Origin: Natrinema soli
GTDB lineage: Archaea; Halobacteriota; Halobacteria; Halobacteriales; Natrialbaceae
NCBI RefSeq assembly: GCF_028618695.1
Contig: NZ_JAQIVI010000630.1
Span: 1 to 17,414 of the forward strand
Length of the DNA: 17,414 nt
Direction of reading: 5' to 3'
The notes beneath the pieces were generated by a model, which ran no database searches, was not told the DNA's origin, and was given only the letters and a program-made list of their open reading frames with translations. The position numbers and the translations under genes are program-made. Every line of letters starts with the position of its first letter. Position 1 is the first letter of the stretch. This document shows, one piece after another, positions 7,316-12,968 of the stretch.

Positions 7316-7735
7316 ACCATATGTCGGTATACTAAAATTGCAACCTCAACCGGCCAGCTCCAGTGGCGATCGTCATTTGGAATGGATGCCCGAGTCCAAG
7401 GGTTCCACAAAACTGAATCATCTCTTTTAGTTGCAGAGTCGACAGCGCAAGCACCTTCTGGAACTTTTGGGACATCATATGAGCTCTCACTTCAGAACGG
7501 CACGGAACGCTATGAGAGACGCTTTGAGACGCCCGTAACACAAACAACTTCGACCTTGGACAGGTTCATTGTCGGAACAGATGCCGGACAGGTCACGTGG
7601 GTCGATAGACTCTCTTCATTTGAGCAAGCTCAGACGACGATTTCCAGTGAGACATTTCTCCTCGGTGCCGGTGACGAGCAAGTGTTTGCACAAACAACCA
7701 ACGGAACTCTATACGCTCTCACTCAGCCATCATAA
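7316..7735 (+). pseudogene. Fragment of a PQQ-like beta-propeller protein
   Basis: The frame opens after a stop at 7313-7315 and has no good start until an ATG at 7382. Protein-like sequence is already present before that ATG: YTKIATSTGQLQWRSSFG fits the beta-propeller repeat pattern of a Thr-Gly turn followed by a Trp. Downstream repeats include LLVAE...YELSLQNGTERYERRF, RFIVGTDAGQVTWVDR and QVFAQTTNGTLYALTQPS, the last a good PQQ/BamB-type blade. It therefore looks like the C-terminal one to two blades of a larger secreted or membrane-anchored propeller protein that lost its N-terminus when the neighbouring hairpin-bearing DNA was joined to it. If translated from 7382 it would be 117 residues. 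The stop is TAA at 7733-7735. Confidence 0.6.
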
Positions 7736-7781
7736 CGCGAGATACTACGGTAACAGACAACAGCGTTAGCAAGCCTTCACT

Positions 7782-7800
7782 CTCGGGGTCAAGCCCCGAG
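7782..7800. repeat. Hairpin resembling an IS200/IS605-type right end
   Basis: CTCGGGG-TCAAG-CCCCGAG, a perfect 7-bp stem. Read on the minus strand it follows GGCGGAGCAGGCCGAGTGC, a context I associate, from memory, with the 3' end of haloarchaeal tnpB (IS1341-type) elements. No tnpB coding sequence is left nearby, so this would be a solo end. It also lies about 50 bp past the stop of the MazF-like relic and could serve as a terminator. Confidence 0.4.
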
Positions 7801-7850
7801 GCACTCGGCCTGCTCCGCCTGTAGATTCCGCTTGGTCTCGTACAGATCAG

Positions 7851-8050
7851 CTACTGCAACTCTTCGGCGAGGGCAGCAACCGCTTCGTCGACAACCTCGC
7901 TCTCCACCTGTCCCTGACAGAAGTCGATATCCTCGTGGTCGATCGATTGGACGCCCATGGGACGATTCGACTCTCGTCGGGCGTCCCACCACGCAGCCAA
8001 TTCTCTTCGGGAATATCGATGAGGCCGTCCATCCAGGATTTCGTCGTCAT
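7851..8050 (-). pseudogene. PemK/MazF-like toxin relic
   Basis: After an ATG at 8050 the frame reads GLIDIPEENWLRGGTPDESR and IVPWA. A one-base loss near 7954 then moves the continuation to the frame QSIDHEDIDFCQGQVESEVV and DEAVAALAEELQ, ending in TAG at 7851. Joined, this matches the C-terminal half of PemK/MazF-fold mRNA interferases: a GG-P-S motif, a PW, an I-x-x-x-D-I segment and a final helix. The N-terminal beta strands with the toxin's active-site Arg are missing. The relic begins 10 nt after the stop of the winged-helix gene, so it was probably the toxin of a regulator-toxin pair and has been truncated and frameshifted. Confidence 0.55.
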
Positions 8051-8060
8051 TTCTCGTCAG

Positions 8061-8432
8061 TCACTGCTCACTCTCCACGCTCGGGTGTGGCTCACTGGGT
8101 GCGTGTTCGCGCCACGACTCCTTGTCTTCGTCACCGAGTTGCTCGTTGAACAGAGCGGTCGCCCGTTCGTAGCCGCTATACCCGTCGAGTCGCTCGGTGT
8201 CGTCAGTCACGGCCCAGTACGTTGCCTTGTGTTCGACCAAGTTACGGGCCTTCAGCCGTGAGAGCGCAGTACTGACTGCACCCTCGTCAACGTCAATCTG
8301 GGATGCAATTTCGTGCGCCTTGAATGCACGATTGTCGTGGGCAGCGAGAAACCCAAGTGCCTGATCAGGGACCGATAGGTCTTCGAGTTCTTCCTCGCTC
8401 GTATTCTCGAATGTGTCTCGATCGATGGACAT
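8061..8432 (-). CDS. Winged-helix (MarR-like) transcriptional regulator
   Basis: 123 residues from the ATG at 8432 (MSIDRDTFENTSEEELEDL). An ATG at 8453 would add MTYLLST, which looks less natural. The central part has a helix-turn-helix, with HEIASQIDVDEGAVSTALSR as the turn and recognition helix, followed by the wing LVEHKATYWAVTDD. The C-terminal part has DGYSGYERATALFNEQLG and an acidic tail. This is typical of small haloarchaeal MarR/HTH regulators paired with PemK/MazF-type toxins. Here the toxin gene downstream is broken while this gene is intact, so it may survive as an orphan antitoxin or repressor. Three 9-bp-spaced TTTCRTG repeats just upstream are a candidate autoregulatory operator. 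Confidence 0.88.
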   Translation of the reverse strand: MSIDRDTFENTSEEELEDLSVPDQALGFLAAHDNRAFKAHEIASQIDVDEGAVSTALSRLKARNLVEHKATYWAVTDDTERLDGYSGYERATALFNEQLGDEDKESWREHAPSEPHPSVESEQ

Positions 8433-8471
8433 CGTTGAAAGAAGGTACGTCATCCGCTGTAAAGAGTGTTA

Positions 8472-8498
8472 GGCATGAAAGCCACGAAATTCATGAAA
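8472..8498 (-). promoter_or_regulatory. Candidate operator: three TTTCRTG repeats at 9-bp spacing
   Basis: On the minus strand the sequence is TTTCATGAA, TTTCGTGGC, TTTCATGCC, three exact-spaced 9-mers about 40-65 bp upstream of the winged-helix gene's ATG. The outer units also form the inverted pair CATGAA/TTCATG. Position and repetition suggest binding by the regulator encoded next to it. Confidence 0.45.
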
Positions 8499-8673
8499 TA
8501 CGTATAACTGTTCATTGCGAAGGGGTTCGAGAACCGTATGCATTGAGACGATCGGTCTCAACTTCTGTGCAACCGCCACAACTTCGGAGGATGGAATTGA
8601 TTCATGTCTTATATTCTATTAATCTGCTCTGAATCGAGATGTAGACGGGTTCTCTTGCCAGTTTTGCGCTGGT

Positions 8674-9120
8674 TACGCTTCCCGAATGTCTCGGATTTCG
8701 AACTCTCGGACCGGAAAAACGTCCGTTCCGAGGTTGATTTCGGCTCCATCTGTCTGGGCGGTCGACGGCCTCGGCGGCCTCAATCTCGTCGGACTTCTCG
8801 ACTTCGGCGAACAGTTCGCGGGCGCAGTCGGTAAGCTAGAAAAACCGTACGGCTGGCCCCGTTCGAGCCTCTCACGGCCCCGTTTAACGATCTCGATTAA
8901 CCCCCTCTAACTGGCTGAGATGGTTGATGAGCGTCAACGCTGCGACGCCCGAGTTGTAGTATTCGAGTTCTTTCTTCGAGGGTGTGTTTTTTGGATGGCC
9001 GACGATCATCCTGATGAGATTCGCGCGGCATTGAGACCTAACTAAAGACCCGGCGTTGCGGATAAACGCCAAGCAAACGGTCAGACGATCGTGACGGCCA
9101 CCGATCGGGATTTGGTCCAT
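8674..9120 (-). pseudogene. Decayed winged-helix-type gene
   Basis: Minus-strand pieces in different frames form one degraded gene. The first is MIVGHPKNTPSKKELEYY, then ALTLINHLSQLEGV, which looks like a helix-turn-helix region. After a frameshift comes IEIVKRGRERLERGQPYGF, after another RELFAEVEKSDEIEAAEAVD, and finally TDGAEINLGTDVFPVREFEI with RDIREA and a TAA at 8674. The HTH-like character is inferred from the KELEY...ALTLINHL spacing; the C-terminal domain is not recognised. At least two to three frameshifts make it a pseudogene. It is 30 nt downstream of another decayed gene on the same strand, so the two probably formed one operon. Confidence 0.5.
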
Positions 9121-9150
9121 GTCACGATCGCTCGGCGCGGACTCCGCTAG

Positions 9151-9825
9151 TCACGACGGCGTCGGCAAATCTCGTTGCAGACTCTCGTACCGGACTGGAT
9201 CGAGCATCGCGACGTACGTCGTTCCCTCGTAGGCGACGATCCAGTGACCTTCGCTATCAGTACTCGCGACCGGTTCGTGCTCGAAGAGCGTGTGGGCCAC
9301 GCCTTCGAACGCCCCGTCGTCGGTTAGGGACACGTAGTACCCGCCCTCGGCGATCGCCTCATCGACGACGTCCCGTTCGTCGTCGGAGAGTCAATGACGG
9401 AAAACCGATACCGTGATTCGAGGGCCTCGGCGTACCGCTCATCACTCTCGAGCCGCTCGGCCAGGATACACTCGTAAGTCGTCACCGTCGTCTTGACCGG
9501 TTCGACCTCGACGCCCGTCCGTTCGCTGTCGATCAGGAGGACGTGAATGCTGGTTCAGGGACGAGGTCCGAGGTTGCCTGTTCGTCTCAGTGTAGGTTCG
9601 CTCGCCGCTGACGGCATCGACGCCGGACCGCCGATCCGACAGAGCCGACTCGATCCACTCGATATCGACGGACGGAAGGGTGTCATCCGACCGTGCCCCC
9701 CTCGGTCGCGACGTCGAAATCGAGCAGGAGATGATACTTGTTGCACGTTTCAGTGGTCAGTTCGGTTCGGTCGAGTGCGACCACCTCGTCTTCGAAGCGA
9801 ACCGGGACGCGACGTCTGGAGGGTG
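9151..9825 (-). pseudogene. Decayed gene of unknown family
   Basis: A roughly 220-residue protein can be pieced together on the minus strand: PVRFEDEVVALDRTELTTET and CNKYHLLLDFDVATEGG; then SVDIEWIESALSDRRSGVDA with SGERTYTETN; after a frameshift VLLIDSERTGVEVEPVKTTV, CILAERLESDERYAEALESR and YRFSVI; after another, LSDDERDVVDEAIAEGGYYV, HTLFEHEPVASTDSEGHWIV and MLDPVRYESLQRDLPTPS with its stop at 9151. Composition is haloarchaeal. I do not recognise the family. The last 60 residues could still be translated from an ATG-like start at 9333, but that would be a fragment. Confidence 0.5.
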
Positions 9826-10123
9826 TCACTCGGGAACAACTTATCACGGAAAAATACTTTCTGCTCACGTCATCGTTTCGCACGCTTGGTAGCAGAGTGG
9901 CCGGCGGTCTCATCACGACCGTATTGGCGTGGCGGTTATCCCCTCGCGAGTTGAAAGGTAGTAGGCTAGTGGTTTGTAGCAATCCACATCCCGATCAGTC
10001 GTGAGTGACGACACTCTACGAGACGACTGATTTTGGTCTGTTTTTCGCGTACTCGGTGGGATCTACCTGACAGGAACAGTTGAGTCTTCAATAATATCGT
10101 CCAATTGAGCGAGGGATAGGACT

Positions 10124-10157
10124 GAAAATACGCTAAAATAATCCCTCCTCCGAAACT
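10124..10157 (+). repeat. Dispersed 34-nt motif, copy 2
   Basis: It begins GAAAATACGCTAAAATAAT and ends CCTCCGAAACT. It is 29/34 identical by hand to the copy at 4874-4907 and in the same orientation. There is no transposase gene next to it, so it would be a solo end or a short non-autonomous element. Confidence 0.6.
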
Positions 10158-10296
10158 GAGGGTTCCTCCTTTCGCGATTGCTTTGGAAACTTCTCAATTC
10201 GATTTCAGCTGCTGTCGATCGCTCCTTCCGGATGGAATTCCTGCTTTCACGATGTTGGTAGTTGGAAAAGAGGGCGCTACATTCCCTCCTCACGGA

Positions 10297-10311
10297 GCCG
10301 CCGCAGGCGGC
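10297..10311. repeat. Small GC hairpin
   Basis: GCCGCC-GCA-GGCGGC, a perfect 6-bp stem within GAGCCGCCGCAGGCGGCGAG. It marks the end of the GC-rich sequence just before the AT-rich repeat arrays and may be a terminator or a mobile-element end. Confidence 0.35.
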
Positions 10312-10363
10312 GAGTCAACAGGGATAGTTCACCTTTCAGTCTTCGGTGTCCTTTCCCGCTATC

Positions 10364-10507
10364 AATAGGCATGGTCTGAATGATAGATACAATAGGGATA
10401 ATAGCTGGAATAGGTTCAATAGGCATAATAGTCGAAATTGGTGTAATAGACACAATGCATAAGGCAGCTACGATATGTGGACTATATGATACGGATGAAA
10501 TAGGTTA
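10364..10507 (+). repeat. AATAGNNNN array, block 1 (9-bp register)
   Basis: Sixteen consecutive 9-bp cells from 10364. AATAG opens the cells at 10364, 10391, 10400, 10409, 10418, 10427, 10445 and 10499. The cells at 10382 (GATAG), 10436 (AATTG) and 10454 (AATGC) are near matches. Even the isolated unit at 10499 keeps exact 9-bp phase with the first, 135 bp away. The last four bases of each cell vary, often beginning with G. This looks like a series of binding sites for a protein that packs every 9 bp, most likely the product of the gene downstream of parA. Confidence 0.85.
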
Positions 10508-10549
10508 GGTGCGATCAGATATTTGAGGAGAGCCTGATGCAGTCTGTGT

Positions 10550-10594
10550 GATAGATAGAATAGCCACAATCGGTAGCTGGCTACCAATAGGTGC
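10550..10594 (+). repeat. AATAGNNNN array, block 2
   Basis: Five 9-bp cells: GATAGATAG, AATAGCCAC, AATCGGTAG, CTGGCTACC, AATAGGTGC. The orientation is that of block 1, but the phase is shifted relative to it. The block is followed directly by the first inverted CTATT core at 10595. Confidence 0.75.
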
Positions 10595-10604
10595 CTATTT
10601 AAAC

Positions 10605-10685
10605 TAATCTACTCCAGCTATCCCACCTATTGTGGCTATTGTAGCTAGTAATGCTATTCCATCTGGCGTGGCTACTCTATCTACC
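10605..10685 (-). repeat. NNNNCTATT array, block 3 (inverted orientation)
   Basis: Nine 9-bp cells ending at positions matching CTATT or close variants (CTACT, CTATC, CTAGT, CTACC). Perfect cores are at 10627, 10636 and 10654. The unit is the reverse complement of blocks 1 and 2, so array polarity flips between 10594 and 10605. Confidence 0.8.
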
Positions 10686-10736
10686 GTCTCTTGAGTCGCC
10701 CTCACCAATCGGTGTATAACTCCTATAATAGGTTCC

Positions 10737-10826
10737 TAAACTAGCTTTCCTATTGATCCTATTATTCCTATTCTACCTATTGTTTCTACCCTATTTATTG
10801 TAGCTACCTCTCCTATTTCACCTCGA
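10737..10826 (-). repeat. NNNNCTATT array, block 4 (inverted orientation)
   Basis: Ten 9-bp cells. Four successive cells are perfect (TTTCCTATT, GATCCTATT, ATTCCTATT, CTACCTATT at 10746-10781). Next come GTTTCTACC, CTATTTATT, GTAGCTACC and TCTCCTATT. The palindrome CCTATAATAGG at 10722-10732 just before the block joins the two orientations in one site. Confidence 0.85.
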
Positions 10827-10835
10827 GTAGGTAGA

Positions 10836-10843
10836 GTTAATAT
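10836..10843 (+). promoter_or_regulatory. Possible TATA element of the parA operon
   Basis: TTAATATG within GAGTTAATATGATGG is the best AT-rich candidate between the arrays. It would place a start of transcription near 10865-10870 and give a leader of about 70 nt that includes array block 5, a set-up suited to autoregulation by the array-binding protein. Confidence 0.3.
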
Positions 10844-10874
10844 GATGGAGTAGAATGTATTCTTCGCCAGCTGA

Positions 10875-10910
10875 AATAGGAGATATCCGAATAATAGGAG
10901 CCTATTCTGG
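10875..10910 (+). repeat. AATAGNNNN array, block 5, at the parA promoter
   Basis: Four 9-bp cells: AATAGGAGA, TATCCGAAT, AATAGGAGC, CTATTCTGG. They restore the forward orientation and end 26 bp before the parA ATG. A protein bound here would cover the parA leader or promoter. Confidence 0.7.
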
Positions 10911-10936
10911 CTCGCCTATGGCAGGTACATCCAATA

Positions 10937-11827
10937 ATGACCGATACAACGACCGAGTCACGTGCCGTAAGCGTGGTTATTTTGAAAGGTGGCGTCGGCA
11001 AATCAACGACTTCGATGAATCTCGCGCGCCAGCTTGTAGAGCGCGGACGAACCCTCTACGCTGATCTCGATCCGAACGGTCACGCAACGAACGGCCTCGG
11101 TTTCGAAGCGGCCTACCACGGTGAGATCAATCTCGGTGACGTCATTCTCGAGGGCAATGCGACGCCCCATGACTTGATTCGACCGACGGATCATGGCTTC
11201 GACCTCCTTCCGTCCTCGAACACACTCGAGGATGTCGAAAAGGACCTTGCGGGTGCGATGCAGGGCTCGGCTCGGATCAAATCGAAGATCGTCGATCCGT
11301 TACTCGGTGACGAGTATGACTTCATCGTTTTCGACTGCCCGGCGTACCCGGGAATGCTCAACAACAACGCTCTCGTTGCGACGGGGAACGTCGTGATCCC
11401 GATCGAACCGGGCTCGAGTGCGATCGGCGGCTACAAACGAACGATGGAACGGTTGATCGAACCGGCTCGGGAGTACATCGACGTCGACGTCCTCGCTGTC
11501 GTTCCGAACAAGCTGTCCGATCGGATCGACCAACAGACCGAAGATCGGGAGCTACTCGAGAACCTGAATACTGCGACCTACGAGGTGAATCCAGAGCAAT
11601 CGTTACAGGAGGCGATCCCAAACTTCGCTCGGATTACGGCCAACGAGTTCGACGCGATTGACGCCGGCGAGATAACTCCCCCGAAACCCGGTATCCGTCA
11701 CCGATCGGCGCTGTCGCGATCACTGCAGCATAATCAACCGTTGCAGGATTACGACCCGGAGAACGATCAGATCGACTTCTACGAGGAACTCGCCGAAATA
11801 GTTGCCGTCGGAGGGGTCGAACGATGA
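10937..11827 (+). CDS. parA: ParA-family partition ATPase
   Basis: 296 residues. It has the deviant Walker A box KGGVGKST at residues 17-24, with the signature Lys17 and phosphate-binding Lys22. Switch-like YADLDPNGHAT is at 41-51 and Walker B DFIVFDCPAYPG at 128-139. ParA proteins bind DNA non-specifically as ATP dimers and move plasmid copies apart when a centromere-bound partner stimulates hydrolysis. The N-terminus is short, with no helix-turn-helix domain, so this is a small type Ib-like ParA/Soj/SegA form and does not itself carry a sequence-specific DNA-binding domain. The C-terminal RHRSALSRSL region is basic and may contact DNA. The ATG at 10937 fits the family start. Its TGA overlaps the ATG of the next gene by 4 nt, so the two are coupled. 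The operon is bracketed by AATAG arrays, the presumed centromere. Confidence 0.93.
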   Translation: MTDTTTESRAVSVVILKGGVGKSTTSMNLARQLVERGRTLYADLDPNGHATNGLGFEAAYHGEINLGDVILEGNATPHDLIRPTDHGFDLLPSSNTLEDVEKDLAGAMQGSARIKSKIVDPLLGDEYDFIVFDCPAYPGMLNNNALVATGNVVIPIEPGSSAIGGYKRTMERLIEPAREYIDVDVLAVVPNKLSDRIDQQTEDRELLENLNTATYEVNPEQSLQEAIPNFARITANEFDAIDAGEITPPKPGIRHRSALSRSLQHNQPLQDYDPENDQIDFYEELAEIVAVGGVER

Positions 11828-12285
11828 GTAATCCGTTCGACGATCTCAAAGAAGACGAGACGGACACATCCGAGTCGGAAGATTCGATCGACTCCGAGTC
11901 ACGAACTGACTCGAAGCGAACTGACGAACAACCGTCGGTAGCGGAGTCCGCTGCCTCGAGTATACACGATTCGTCACCATCAGAGACGTCCGTGGAGGGA
12001 GAGAGCGCTGACGCAACCTCGGACGAACCGCTATCGCCTGCAGAGACGGGACCGGCGTTCGAGTATAGTGAAGTGAAACAGAAGCCGTTCTACGCACGCA
12101 CCGAGACGGTGAACCAATTCGAAAATGAGATTCGGATGACGATCGTTCCGAAACTCGCCGAGGCTGGGCTGCTCGACGAAGAGACACGCGAAATTCACGA
12201 TGCGGTCCTCCGCCTCGCAAACGAGCAGCCGGAACGGATCGCAGAACTCGTCCTCGAGGAACGACGACAGTCAGGGAGTCAGTGA
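11824..12285 (+). CDS. Small ParA-partner protein, candidate centromere-binding adaptor
   Basis: 153 residues in two parts. Residues 1-80 are acidic, Ser/Thr-rich and of low complexity, almost certainly disordered. Residues 86-148 are compact: KPFYARTETVNQFENEIR, then VPKLAEAGLLDEETREIHDA, then LANEQPERIAELVLEER. The pattern of a short strand (PFYAR) followed by helices is compatible with a ribbon-helix-helix-like or small helical DNA-binding dimer. I infer this; no motif proves it. Position is the strongest argument: it overlaps parA by 4 nt, where ParB, ParR, omega or SegB-type adaptors are encoded. It would bind the flanking AATAGNNNN arrays and stimulate ParA. An acidic rather than basic N-terminus is unlike most bacterial adaptors, though acidity is general in haloarchaea. 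Confidence 0.8.
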   Translation: MSNPFDDLKEDETDTSESEDSIDSESRTDSKRTDEQPSVAESAASSIHDSSPSETSVEGESADATSDEPLSPAETGPAFEYSEVKQKPFYARTETVNQFENEIRMTIVPKLAEAGLLDEETREIHDAVLRLANEQPERIAELVLEERRQSGSQ

Positions 12286-12309
12286 GTTCGTTGTGGCCTT
12301 ATTTCTGAT

Positions 12310-12337
12310 CTCTTCGGCGCTGATCTGAGAACTTTTT
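12310..12337 (+). terminator. Possible terminator after the parA operon
   Basis: A weak dyad with GATC ends (12308-12325) is followed by CTTTTTCT at 12332-12339, about 50 bp after the operon's stop. T-rich tracts suffice for archaeal termination, so this is plausible but not strong. Confidence 0.3.
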
Positions 12338-12417
12338 CTACGCTCTCGTAGTGATCGGTTGGATCTCGAGCGATATTAGGTTTGCAAGAGGGGGATTCTC
12401 ATGCCCTCTCTGCGAAG

Positions 12418-12561
12418 AATAGGTACCTAAGGTTCAATAGGGTGCGTGGACAACCTCGGTGAAACGAATACAATAGGACGGATAGGTGAAATAGGAGGAA
12501 TGGGGATAATAGGACAGGTAAGTACAATAGTTAGAATAGCTCAGGTATTTGGAATAGGTAG
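12418..12561 (+). repeat. AATAGNNNN array, block 6, downstream of the operon
   Basis: Sixteen 9-bp cells in one register. AATAG opens the cells at 12418, 12436, 12472, 12490, 12508, 12526, 12535 and 12553, with GATAG at 12481 and AATGG at 12499. The length (144 bp) and orientation equal those of block 1. Together the arrays enclose parA and its partner gene on both sides. Confidence 0.85.
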
Positions 12562-12762
12562 TACAGGTATACTTTAGGGAAAGAAACAGGAGGTGAATCG
12601 CCTTGACCTAATGCTCCGAAGTTGACCGACCTACAATAGAGTTCGCTCTGTGACTTCGAATGGGCTAATCCACGAAGCAGGCGTGACTAGCTGACTGCAC
12701 ATCCAGCGTTCACGGAACGATGTCTCTATCAATCTATAAACCAACTTTCGATATATGATTCT
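12562..12762. other. Non-coding stretch between array and inverted-repeat element
   Basis: No gene was seen. An isolated ACAATAGAG at 12633-12641 recurs at 14585-14593, on the other side of the transposase relic. Confidence 0.5.
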
Positions 12763-12833
12763 GGGGCACTGAGGTCCCCCACAGTTTCGGAGGGCAGGCT
12801 AGTTTTGGTCAGATTTTCGGCATTCAGTGCCCC
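12763..12833. mobile_element. 71-bp element with perfect 10-bp terminal inverted repeats
   Basis: GGGGCACTGA at 12763-12772 and TCAGTGCCCC at 12824-12833 are exact reverse complements. The 51 bp between them contain the divergent third copy of the dispersed motif (minus strand, 12783-12818). ATTC occurs close to both outer edges. The structure fits a miniature non-autonomous element or an insertion-sequence end, but a large RNA hairpin is also possible. Confidence 0.5.
12783..12818 (-). repeat. Dispersed motif, divergent copy 3
   Basis: On the minus strand it begins GAAAAT and ends CCCTCCGAAACT, sharing both ends with the copies at 4874 and 10124 but with a diverged middle. It lies about 150 nt after the stop of the transposase frame, comparable to the 134 nt seen at copy 1. 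Confidence 0.4.
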
Positions 12834-12968
12834 TATTCATCAATCAATGGCTTAATTCGTGCGTTCTTTGTCATAAAGACCGGAAACGCGTGAGAAAATA
12901 CGTGTATTTTGGCACTGCTAAATAGGGTTGTCACTCCTAAACAGCGGACTCAGCGAGTGCTCAGCCGG

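Larger units (their letters stand above)
9990..10363. other. Non-coding stretch before the repeat arrays
   Basis: No convincing gene. It contains copy 2 of the dispersed 34-nt motif (10124-10157) and a small hairpin, GCCGCC-GCA-GGCGGC, at 10297-10311. Short frames on both strands have no recognisable features. Confidence 0.55.

Noticed and set aside
8524..8537. GGTTCGAGAACC as a tRNA T-arm
   Set aside because: No acceptor, D or anticodon stems can be folded around it; it is just a short palindrome.
8577..10160. Region between CTTCGGAGGATG (8582) and CCTCCGAAACT (10147) as one inverted-repeat-bounded element
   Set aside because: The same 12-mer also occurs inside the coding sequence near 465, so the match is too weak to define an element.
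10364..12561. AATAG arrays as a CRISPR locus or simple microsatellite
   Set aside because: The unit is only 9 bp with four variable bases, has no spacers of 30-40 bp and no cas genes. The variable half and the orientation switches do not fit a slipped microsatellite.
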